A stretch of 64,000 nt of DNA from the NCBI GenBank assembly GCA_001604135.1, contig LVAT01000018.1, forward strand, positions 1 through 64,000, given 5' to 3'. The DNA comes from Clostridiales bacterium Firm_14. GTDB taxonomy: Bacteria; Bacillota; Clostridia; Saccharofermentanales; Saccharofermentanaceae. This document shows positions 33,605 through 40,457 of this stretch, piece after piece. The notes beneath the pieces are model-generated. The model was not told the origin of the DNA. It searched no databases and saw only the letters and a list, made by a program, of their open reading frames with translations. Within the stretch, counting starts at the first letter, position 1, and each line of letters starts with the position of its first letter. Both the position numbers and the translations under genes were made by a program.

Positions 33605-34414
33605 TTATTGTGCTGCTTCAGTTTCAGGTTGTGCTTTGCTTTCAGGCTCTAATTCTTTCTCGATTTCATCTACGATATTTGCAGCGCATTTATACAGAAG
33701 TTTCTCTCTGACCTTTACAAAAACTGCACTTAAGATCGGAAAAACAAGTGCGAGACCTGCCTGGACATAGGAAACGATATTAACAATGTGGTCGATTTCC
33801 TTAACGCTTATGGGCTTTGGAATCAAGAGATCTTTGACAAATACAGATACAGGCGTCTGCAAAAGAAACCAGAGAATAGTTATGATCAGAAACACCTTAG
33901 GCCATAACAGGAAAGTAACCGGTTTGGTCTTCATAAATTCTTTTACTCTCATAAGATTTCTGTCCCCAAAGCGTTCTTCGCTGAATGAGATACTGAAATT
34001 CTTATCATGCTTACCGACCCATGTCTCCTTCGTGCCGCGGCGTTCGGGAGATTTGAATTCACTCCGCACGCCGGAATAGGATCTGACTACATGCTTTCTG
34101 CGGACACGTTCTAATTCCTTTACCCTTTTATGGCCTTTAAAGCTGATGATAAAGGCAAACCCGGTTATGACGTAAATACTCACACTGACAAGATTTATTC
34201 CCGGTATAGTGCCCTTCTGAAGATGAGCTAAAATATAAAAAGTTACGGCAAGGATTATAAGGCCGATCATCATAAGACCTTCTTCAGCGCTGCCGTTAAA
34301 GCCGTAGTGGCCGAAGCCTCCGGAAGAACGGCCGCCGCCGCCAAAGCCTCCGCCACCTGAACTGTGATATCCGCCTGAATGGGAACTGCCGCCGTGAAAT
34401 CCGCCTGTTGCCAT
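33605..34414 (-). CDS. Gly/Ser/His-rich membrane protein without zinc ribbon, paralog 5
   Basis: 269 residues. It has the shared N-terminus MATGGFHGGSSHSGGYHSSG, two hydrophobic segments (about 50-95), ETWVGKHDKNFSISFSEERF, a degenerate second hairpin and LLYKCAANIVDEIE. It then ends in an acidic Glu-rich tail with no cysteine ribbon. The FFYE motif of the other paralogs has also been lost. It starts 1 nt after the stop of paralog 6 and closes the first transcription unit of the array. Loss of the ribbon is by a complete stop, with no visible ribbon sequence downstream. Confidence 0.75.
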   Translation of the reverse strand: MATGGFHGGSSHSGGYHSSGGGGFGGGGRSSGGFGHYGFNGSAEEGLMMIGLIILAVTFYILAHLQKGTIPGINLVSVSIYVITGFAFIISFKGHKRVKELERVRRKHVVRSYSGVRSEFKSPERRGTKETWVGKHDKNFSISFSEERFGDRNLMRVKEFMKTKPVTFLLWPKVFLIITILWFLLQTPVSVFVKDLLIPKPISVKEIDHIVNIVSYVQAGLALVFPILSAVFVKVREKLLYKCAANIVDEIEKELEPESKAQPETEAAQ

Positions 34415-34415
34415 A

Positions 34416-35402
34416 CTATTTCTCCTTATTGCCTTCAGAAATGCGGTGGAATCCGCTGTAGCTGTTGCCGTTAAATGAATTCATTTCGAGAGAAGAACCG
34501 CATTTATTGCAGAATCTGCCGGAAAGACCGGCTTCTGCTCCGCAGTTCGGACATATATTGTAATACCATTTTTTGCTTAACCTGTCTGCTATGGAAGTTT
34601 CCGTTCTTATCCTCATCTCAGCAGCTTTATTCTCCTGTACGATCCTTACCGCGCATTTATAGAGCAGACTGTCCTTGATCCACATGGTTATAAGAGCAGC
34701 TGCGGCACATAAGGCACATAAGATCGAAGGGAAATAGAATGTAAGATTATCGAAAAAAGCGAATGCCTCATCACTCATAATTGCGTTTTCGAATACAGGG
34801 ATGACCAGTTCATAAAAGAACACCGAGCTGAAAAAGGCAAGAACGCCTATGAATACCCAGACTTTATAGCTCATCCAGATGATCTTGGGAGTCCTGTCGA
34901 TTACTTCCCTGACCTTAAGAACGTTATCCTCGCCAAATTCCCTGTCATCGAAAACTATCCGGTAATAACCGTATGCTCCGGCCCAGCTCTTCTTGTCTGT
35001 ACCGCTCAAACTTGAGGCATATGAACCGTTCCAGACACAGCCTAAGACCCTGTGACGGCAGTCACGCTTGATCTCTTGGGTAACAGCCGTTCTCTCGCTT
35101 TGCTTACCGACAATATAAAATACGATTCCGCTGACCCAGAACACAAATATGTTCAAGTAGTTAAAGCCCCATAGAACGGATTGGTTATACGCCGCCAACA
35201 TCCACATGATGAGCGGGCCCCACGCAAAGATCAACCAAACAGAACCTGCGCCGGAGCCACCGCCGCCGCCGTAATAATGTCCTCCGGAACTGTAATGCGA
35301 ACTGCCGCCCGAATAGCCACCGCCACCGGAAAAACCTCCGCCGCCGGAACTGTGAAAACTGCCAGAATGTGAGCTTCCGCCGTGGAATCCGCCACTTGCC
35401 AT
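34416..35402 (-). CDS. Gly/Ser/His-rich zinc-ribbon membrane protein, paralog 6
   Basis: 328 residues with the full plan. MASGGFHGGSSHSGSFHSSG begins a Gly/Ser/Tyr-rich stretch (about 1-52). Two helices, KSWAGAYGYYRIVFDDREF, IDRTPKIIWMSYKVW, FFYELVIPVFENAIMSDEAF, LLYKCAVRIVQEN and ribbon CPNCGAEAGLSGRFCNKCG follow. It is first in the array, behind a TTTACA/TATTCT promoter, with GGGGG as ribosome binding site. Its organisation is the best reference for the family. Confidence 0.8.
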   Translation of the reverse strand: MASGGFHGGSSHSGSFHSSGGGGFSGGGGYSGGSSHYSSGGHYYGGGGGSGAGSVWLIFAWGPLIMWMLAAYNQSVLWGFNYLNIFVFWVSGIVFYIVGKQSERTAVTQEIKRDCRHRVLGCVWNGSYASSLSGTDKKSWAGAYGYYRIVFDDREFGEDNVLKVREVIDRTPKIIWMSYKVWVFIGVLAFFSSVFFYELVIPVFENAIMSDEAFAFFDNLTFYFPSILCALCAAAALITMWIKDSLLYKCAVRIVQENKAAEMRIRTETSIADRLSKKWYYNICPNCGAEAGLSGRFCNKCGSSLEMNSFNGNSYSGFHRISEGNKEK

Positions 35403-35438
35403 AAAACTACCCCCGCCAAATCTGATCCCTGTACTTCA

Positions 35439-35467
35439 AGAATAAGATTTAACGGGGGCTTTGTAAA
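35439..35467 (-). promoter_or_regulatory. Promoter of paralog unit 6-5
   Basis: TTTACA (35462-35467), a 17-nt spacer and TATTCT (35439-35444) on the minus strand, in the short gap after the acidic membrane protein gene. It is the twin of the promoter at 33547-33575. Confidence 0.6.
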
Positions 35468-35490
35468 TACTTCAGTAATCAGAACGTCTT

Positions 35491-36549
35491 TTATGTCGTT
35501 GCTGCGGAAGTCTCTGCAACTGATTCGGATGCCGCGGTCTCGAACATTGCATCGATGTTCTCCCTGATCTGTGACTCGTTGAGAATTGATTTCGGAACAC
35601 AGTCAACGACGATGTAAACGATCTCTCCGCCGCCGTCAGCAGCCTTCTTTACCGCTACAAGCCTGAAAGCATAATCGCCCTTTACATAGAATCTGGCATC
35701 ACCGTCATATTCCTTCATTGCCTTCATGGCAACATCCATGGCCTGATACATGGTAAGGTCAGGATAAAGCGCACATATGACATTAGATGCATAAAGCCAC
35801 ACGGTGTTGAATTCCTCGTCGCCATACTGGACATAGACTCTTACATAAGACAGATTTCCGTCACTCTTTCTGGTAGCGCCTTCAACGCCTCCGACGGAAT
35901 AATACTTGAACGGGCCGTCAAAGAAATCAGCATACGCTCTGTTTGCCGTAATAACGGCCTTGTCTCCGAGGACGCTCGGATGCGTTGTGCTGTCAACATA
36001 TTCAGGTGCTCTGAAAGTAAAATCCACACCGTTGTTTATCAGTGACTGGGCAACTCCGCCGTCATTAAATCTTGTCTGGAATTCCGGAAGAGTCATGCCC
36101 ATTGAAGGCGTTGTCGCATTAGGGAGCATGAAATAGATTCCCGCAACGATCAAGGCCAGGATTGCAAGGATTACGCATACCGGAATGAGCGGATCTTTCT
36201 TGCATTTCTCGATGAAATGGAGTTTTCTGAACTCTTCGTTTGCTTTGGATTCTTCAGCAGATACGAGCGGCTCGGTCTCTTTTTCCGGAGCTTTCTCAGA
36301 TTTCTCTTCCTTATCTTCCCCCGATTCATCCGCCTCAGCCTCTACTGCGGCCTCTTCGATGATCTCAGCTTCAGCCTCTTCCGCAGTCTCTTCTGCGGTC
36401 TCTTCTGCCATCTCTTCAGCTTCTTGAGCGGCCTCTTCATCAGTCACTTCAACAGCTGTATCAACGGTCTCCTCAGCTTTGATCTCAAGTTCTTCAGTTT
36501 TATTTTCATTCTGCTGGGGCTTTTTGCCCTTGTTCTTAGATTTAGACAT
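35491..36549 (-). CDS. Acidic-domain single-pass membrane protein, unknown
   Basis: 352 residues, not recognised. A Lys-rich start is followed by a strikingly Glu/Ala-rich N-terminal stretch (about 20-110, repeats of AEETAEE). A short basic patch and one transmembrane helix (about 122-145, PVCVILAILALIVAGIYFML) come next. A folded-looking extracytoplasmic domain of about 190 residues (YYSVGGVEG, YVQYGDEEFNTVWLY, AMKEYDGDARFYVKG) follows, then a Ser/Thr/Ala tail. The type II orientation is inferred. It sits directly upstream of the paralog array but is separately promoted. Confidence 0.72.
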   Translation of the reverse strand: MSKSKNKGKKPQQNENKTEELEIKAEETVDTAVEVTDEEAAQEAEEMAEETAEETAEEAEAEIIEEAAVEAEADESGEDKEEKSEKAPEKETEPLVSAEESKANEEFRKLHFIEKCKKDPLIPVCVILAILALIVAGIYFMLPNATTPSMGMTLPEFQTRFNDGGVAQSLINNGVDFTFRAPEYVDSTTHPSVLGDKAVITANRAYADFFDGPFKYYSVGGVEGATRKSDGNLSYVRVYVQYGDEEFNTVWLYASNVICALYPDLTMYQAMDVAMKAMKEYDGDARFYVKGDYAFRLVAVKKAADGGGEIVYIVVDCVPKSILNESQIRENIDAMFETAASESVAETSAATT

Positions 36550-36578
36550 AACTAGGAATCCTCCGATTTAACCCTGAT

Positions 36579-36607
36579 ATTATAAAGATAAAGAGCGCTC
36601 TTGTAAA
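36579..36607 (-). promoter_or_regulatory. Promoter of the acidic membrane protein, with 12-bp palindrome
   Basis: TTTACA (36602-36607), a 17-nt spacer and perfect TATAAT (36579-36584) on the minus strand. The perfect palindrome AAGAGCGCTCTT (36591-36602) fills the spacer and touches the -35, a likely operator. Confidence 0.6.
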
Positions 36608-36691
36608 ACAAAAGTCCCTCAAAGTCTGCAAGGTTCTTCAGAATCGTGTACAATATCTGCTATAGGAATTGATTTTAAGGGGGATAATACA

Positions 36692-37396
36692 ATGCCGCAT
36701 CTTTTGATCTCAGGAGGTACCAGAGGGATCGGCAGAGCATGTGCGGAGCTTTTCGCAGGACAGGGATATAAGGTAACTTCGCTCAGCCGTTACGGCAAGC
36801 CGGACAACGCGCTGGAAGGCGTGGATTACTATGCCTGCGACATCAGAGATTTCGAGAACGTTGCTTCAGCGGTAAGCAGTGCGATCGAGAAGAACGGCGA
36901 TATCGACGTTCTCATCTCCAATGCCGGAATATCCGTAACAGGCCTTGCCCAGGACATGAAGTACCAGGACTACAGGGCTGTCATGGATACTAATTTCGGC
37001 GGACTCTTCAATCTCGCAAATGCAGTAATACCTGACATGGTCAAGCAAAAACACGGAGTCATTCTTGCCGTATCTTCAATGTGGGGACAGACAGGAGCAT
37101 CATGTGAATCTTTATACTCGGCAAGCAAAGGTGCCGTGGATTCGTATATCAAGGCGCTTGCCAAGGAATTGGGACCTTCCGGCATCAGGGTCAATGCCGT
37201 ATCACCCGGAGCTACTGAAACAGACATGATGAAGTGCTTTGGCGAAGACGACAGAAGAGCCATCTGTGAGGACACTCCCGTCGGCAGGCTCGGTGAACCC
37301 GAAGAGATCGCCGAGACGCTGTTTTTCCTCCAGTCCGATAAGGCTTCTTTCATAACGGGCCAGATCATCGGCGTAAACGGCGGATACCTCATTTAA
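36692..37396 (+). CDS. SDR-family oxidoreductase (FabG-like)
   Basis: A 234-residue short-chain dehydrogenase/reductase. The nucleotide-binding GGTRGIGRACAELF is near residue 8, NAGIS near 72, the catalytic Ser lies in AVSSMWG, YSASKGA holds the Tyr and Lys, and VSPGATETDM follows. It ends INGGYLI-like (GVNGGYLI), typical of FabG relatives. GGGGGA ribosome binding site. Isolated from fatty-acid synthesis genes, so the substrate is open; it is divergent from the acidic membrane protein gene. Confidence 0.9.
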   Translation: MPHLLISGGTRGIGRACAELFAGQGYKVTSLSRYGKPDNALEGVDYYACDIRDFENVASAVSSAIEKNGDIDVLISNAGISVTGLAQDMKYQDYRAVMDTNFGGLFNLANAVIPDMVKQKHGVILAVSSMWGQTGASCESLYSASKGAVDSYIKALAKELGPSGIRVNAVSPGATETDMMKCFGEDDRRAICEDTPVGRLGEPEEIAETLFFLQSDKASFITGQIIGVNGGYLI

Positions 37397-37425
37397 TTGA
37401 ATAATCTCTTTTGAGAATATAAAAT
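37397..37425 (+). promoter_or_regulatory. Citrate synthase promoter and leader hairpin
   Basis: TTGAAT (37397-37402), a 17-nt spacer and TAAAAT (37420-37425). A CGTGTC/GACACG hairpin (37435-37453) follows in the leader before the GGAGAGG ribosome binding site. Confidence 0.5.
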
Positions 37426-37482
37426 ATTAGGAGTCGTGTCTCTACCGGACACGTTCACTATGCCTCAGAAAGGAGAGGACTT

Positions 37483-38847
37483 ATGGCTACAAACAACTAT
37501 TCCAAGATTACTCCTGAGATCCAGCGTCTTGCTGAGATCTGCAAATCTAATGCCATAGATCCTGAGCTCTACACCACCTATGATGTCAAGCGCGGCCTGA
37601 GAGACATTAACGGTAAAGGAGTTCTTACAGGACTTACCAGGATATCTGAAGTCAACGCAACGAAAACCGTTGACGGCAAGACAGTTCCTGCACCCGGCGA
37701 ACTGTTCTATCGCGGAATCAACGTTAAAGAAATAATCAAGGGACAGCCCGAGGAGATGCACTGCGGCTTCGAAGAGACCACATATCTTCTTCTGTTCGGC
37801 AAGCTCCCTAACGAAGATGAATTAAGGAATTTCAGAAACCTTCTTGCAGAATCACGTTCGAAGATGCCCAAAAACTTCTTCAGAGACGTCATCATGCAGA
37901 AGCCATCTTCTGACCTCATGAACAACATTCAGAGAGGCGTTCTTAACCTTTATGCTTACGACACGCAGGCTGCAGAAACTTCAATCCCCAATGTCTTAAG
38001 ACAGTCACTGGAATTGATCTCCATCTTCCCGAGCCTTGCCGTACACAGCTACAACGCAATGAAATATTACCTGGACCGTGACTCACTCGTAGTTCACAGA
38101 CCGAGACCTGATCTTTCCATTGCAGAGAACTTCCTCTACATGTTAAGACCTGACAATAAATTCACGCCGCTCGAAGCAAAGATCTTAGACGTATCCCTCA
38201 TGCTTCACGCAGAGCACGGCGGCGGTAACAACTCTACATTTACGACTCACGTTGTAACGAGTTCCGGCACAGACACCTATGCTGCAGTCGTAGCTGCACT
38301 TAGTTCCCTTAAAGGACCTAAGCACGGCGGCGCCAACATCATGGTCGTCAAGATGTTTAAAGAACTCGAGAGGAGCATCTCTGACTGGGAAGACAACGAT
38401 GAGATCCTCGCATATCTCGAGAGGATCCTGCATAAGGATGCTTTCGACCGTTCCGGCGTTATCTACGGTATGGGTCATGCGATCTATTCGATCTCCGATC
38501 CCAGAGCCCAGATCTTCAAGCGTTATGTTAAGGATCTTTCCGCGGAGAAGGGCCGCACGAAGGAATTCGAATTCTATGAGAGAGTCGAGAAGCTCTCCGC
38601 TGAACTTATCGCCGCAGAGCGCAAGATATACAAGGGCGTTTCCGCCAACATCGACTTCTACAGCGGCTTTGTATATTCGATGCTCGGAATCCCGATGGAG
38701 CTCTACACTCCCCTCTTTGCGATTGCCAGGATCTCCGGCTGGTCAGCTCACCGCATCGAAGAGCTGAACGGCAAGGGCAAGATCATAAGACCTGCTTACA
38801 AGAGCGTTCAGGAAAGAGTCGAATACCATCCGATAGACGAGAGATAA
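37483..38847 (+). CDS. gltA: Citrate synthase
   Basis: 454 residues; condenses oxaloacetate and acetyl-CoA to citrate. Active-site regions are visible: MLHAEHGGGNNSTF (His, near 244), GMGHAIYSISDPRA (His, near 330) and IDFYSGF (Asp, near 392). A 2-methylcitrate activity cannot be excluded from sequence. No aconitase or isocitrate dehydrogenase is nearby. In a fermentative anaerobe it probably feeds 2-oxoglutarate and glutamate synthesis. Confidence 0.95.
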   Translation: MATNNYSKITPEIQRLAEICKSNAIDPELYTTYDVKRGLRDINGKGVLTGLTRISEVNATKTVDGKTVPAPGELFYRGINVKEIIKGQPEEMHCGFEETTYLLLFGKLPNEDELRNFRNLLAESRSKMPKNFFRDVIMQKPSSDLMNNIQRGVLNLYAYDTQAAETSIPNVLRQSLELISIFPSLAVHSYNAMKYYLDRDSLVVHRPRPDLSIAENFLYMLRPDNKFTPLEAKILDVSLMLHAEHGGGNNSTFTTHVVTSSGTDTYAAVVAALSSLKGPKHGGANIMVVKMFKELERSISDWEDNDEILAYLERILHKDAFDRSGVIYGMGHAIYSISDPRAQIFKRYVKDLSAEKGRTKEFEFYERVEKLSAELIAAERKIYKGVSANIDFYSGFVYSMLGIPMELYTPLFAIARISGWSAHRIEELNGKGKIIRPAYKSVQERVEYHPIDER

Positions 38848-38866
38848 ATAGAAATGTACTGTTTCT

Positions 38867-38903
38867 AGCCCACTGAGCTTTCTGCTTGGTGGGCTATTAT
38901 TTT
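38867..38903 (+). terminator. Citrate synthase terminator
   Basis: AGCCCAC (38867-38873) pairs with GTGGGCT (38889-38895), followed by ATTATTTT, 20 nt past the stop codon. Confidence 0.8.
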
Positions 38904-38908
38904 GCAAA

Positions 38909-39104
38909 TGTATCTCATAACTCTCGCTACGGCCCTTTTGAGATACAAAAAACTAATAATTGTATCTCAAAAAACCTCATTATCGGCCTCAGGAGATACA
39001 TTTCTATCAGATCTGTGTCTCAAAACGTTCACTCCGCCCAACTTAAGATACACTTCAAGGAAAATTGTATCTCAAATTATCATTTGGGCCTCATTGAAGA
39101 TACA
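38909..39104. repeat. Array of four inverted-end repeat units, 52-53 bp period
   Basis: Four units, each beginning TGTATCTCA (TGTGTCTCA in the third) and ending in TGAGATACA or a variant (GGAGATACA, TAAGATACA, GAAGATACA). Positions are 38909-38947, 38961-39000, 39014-39052 and 39066-39104 (39, 40, 39, 39 nt). Spacers are exactly 13 nt each and unrelated to one another. Unit interiors share a partly conserved C/T-rich run then GGCC or GCCC. Each unit can fold as a hairpin. No open frame crosses it. The unit period (52, 53, 52) is close to five DNA turns. The remainder of 39105-39209 carries only the GGAGGG ribosome binding site of the next gene. Confidence 0.85.
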
Positions 39105-39209
39105 TAAAGATAAGCTTATAGATTGCGGCTCTTTTCGCCTGACATCTACTGCAACATCTTCCTCATACTAACTGTATTTAGTTTAAGCAACTGATTCGGA
39201 GGGATAACT

Positions 39210-39920
39210 ATGCTCAGGAAAAAGTATGTAAGGCCCATTGCCATTGTATTAACTGCCGCAGCTTTGTTTTCCGGCTGCAATGCAAAAGATACAGTGCCAT
39301 CTTCCTCAATGACTGCCGGTAACACAACCGGATCATCAGAAGAAGAACATGAGACTGAGATAACCGGCACTTTCAACCACGGACATTCAATAACTGAAGC
39401 TTCCGGAAACAGGCCTTACGAGATAAAGCGTTCTGATGATGTCCTTACAAATAAGGACCAGGCTTTAGAATACCTGAAAACTTGCGTTGAACTTCCCGGA
39501 AAAGATTTCGAATTCGTACTGACAGATACATCAGAAAACGACCCCGGCGCATATATGTGGTATGAGTTCACATTAAGCTATAAAGACTTTATTGTCATGA
39601 ACGCTGAATTCAGGGTTATCACTTTTACCGACGGAACTATCTGCGAAGGCAGGTCAGAAGTCCTTACATGTACTTTTGCCGATCCCACTGACGTGATCGA
39701 TAAGGATGAAGCGCTCAAGATATATGCCGGAAACTATAAAGATGACCGCGAATACAAATACCTGGAAAAAATCTATTATTTCTCAGGCAAAGGAAACAAT
39801 GAATGTCCTTTCGTATATAAATTCAAATACGACTGCGGTAATGATCTGGAAAACAACACTATATTGATAAATGCGAAAACCGGAGATATGATCGGCTGCT
39901 GGCCGGATGCTATTGATTAA
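39210..39920 (+). CDS. Lipoprotein of unknown function
   Basis: 236 residues with a clear lipoprotein signal (hydrophobic 8-20, lipobox LFSGC, Cys23). A Ser/Thr/Glu-rich linker (about 30-55) is followed by a globular region of about 170 residues. The end INAKTGDMIGCW is reminiscent of PepSY-type closing strands, but this is weak. Strong GGAGGG ribosome binding site. It lies immediately after the inverted-repeat array, which could bear on its expression. Confidence 0.75.
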   Translation: MLRKKYVRPIAIVLTAAALFSGCNAKDTVPSSSMTAGNTTGSSEEEHETEITGTFNHGHSITEASGNRPYEIKRSDDVLTNKDQALEYLKTCVELPGKDFEFVLTDTSENDPGAYMWYEFTLSYKDFIVMNAEFRVITFTDGTICEGRSEVLTCTFADPTDVIDKDEALKIYAGNYKDDREYKYLEKIYYFSGKGNNECPFVYKFKYDCGNDLENNTILINAKTGDMIGCWPDAID

Positions 39921-39924
39921 ACGG

Positions 39925-39953
39925 AAAGAGGCTGCCACTAGGGCAGCCTCTTT
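39925..39953 (+). terminator. Bidirectional terminator between the lipoprotein and a convergent gene
   Basis: An AAAGAGGCTGCC arm (39925-39936) pairs perfectly with GGCAGCCTCTTT (39942-39953). The T-runs are short on both sides. It lies in the 70-nt convergent gap. Confidence 0.75.
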
Positions 39954-39990
39954 GAGAAACTAAAAACTTACTAATAGGTTATTGCCTGGA

Positions 39991-40248
39991 TTAAGCTTCC
40001 TCGTCAACCTTTCCGAAAAGGTTAAGTCTGAAAAGCATTGCCTCGTCGTCAGGATCAGAGCAGGAGATCTTTGCATTGCAAACGATACCGCCTTCGATGA
40101 GCTTCATGATGCCTGTGATCTGGCTGAGCTTGCTCTTAAGGTTGAAACGGTCGCCCTCGTCTGTAAGAAGGATTACGTTTCCCTTGCACTCGTCAAGTGC
40201 CTTCATAAGTGTTGCAACATCAATGTTGTCTAAGTAAAATGCTTTCAT
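39991..40248 (-). CDS. Small conserved protein of unknown function
   Basis: An 85-residue acidic, soluble protein (FYLDNIDVATLMKALDECKG, LTDEGDRFNLKSKLSQ). It has alternating beta/alpha character and no recognised motif. I believe similar small proteins occur across Clostridia but cannot name the family. Strong AGGAGG ribosome binding site, a good promoter and a hairpin leader argue that it is a real, well-expressed gene. Confidence 0.75.
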   Translation of the reverse strand: MKAFYLDNIDVATLMKALDECKGNVILLTDEGDRFNLKSKLSQITGIMKLIEGGIVCNAKISCSDPDDEAMLFRLNLFGKVDEEA

Positions 40249-40289
40249 TATGTAATACCTCCTAAGTATCAGTTTTATGTCCTTTTACT

Positions 40290-40349
40290 ATCCCCAAAGG
40301 CTTTTCCTTTGGACAGCCTAATAGTACACTTACTCCCCATTTCAGACAA
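40290..40349 (-). promoter_or_regulatory. Promoter and leader hairpin of the small conserved protein
   Basis: TTGTCT (40344-40349), a 17-nt spacer and TACTAT (40321-40326) on the minus strand. The transcript would begin almost at a 7-bp CCAAAGG/CCTTTGG hairpin with 5-nt loop, about 45 nt before the ribosome binding site. Confidence 0.55.
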
Positions 40350-40376
40350 TGGATTTGTTGAACAGATTGCATAATC

Positions 40377-40419
40377 AAAAGGCCTTGTTTTTGTGCATTT
40401 TGCACATAACAAGGCCTTT
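40377..40419 (-). terminator. lysA terminator
   Basis: A 12-bp stem (AAAGGCCTTGTT arm and AACAAGGCCTTT arm) with an inner GTGCA/TGCAC stem, followed by T4 on the minus strand, 38 nt after the lysA stop. Confidence 0.85.
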
Positions 40420-40457
40420 AAAACAATCTAAGTGACAAATAGTCAGAATCCGCTAAA

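Noticed and set aside
38909-39104. CRISPR array
   Set aside because: Spacers are 13 nt, far too short, repeats are diverged with inverted ends, and no cas genes are in the window.
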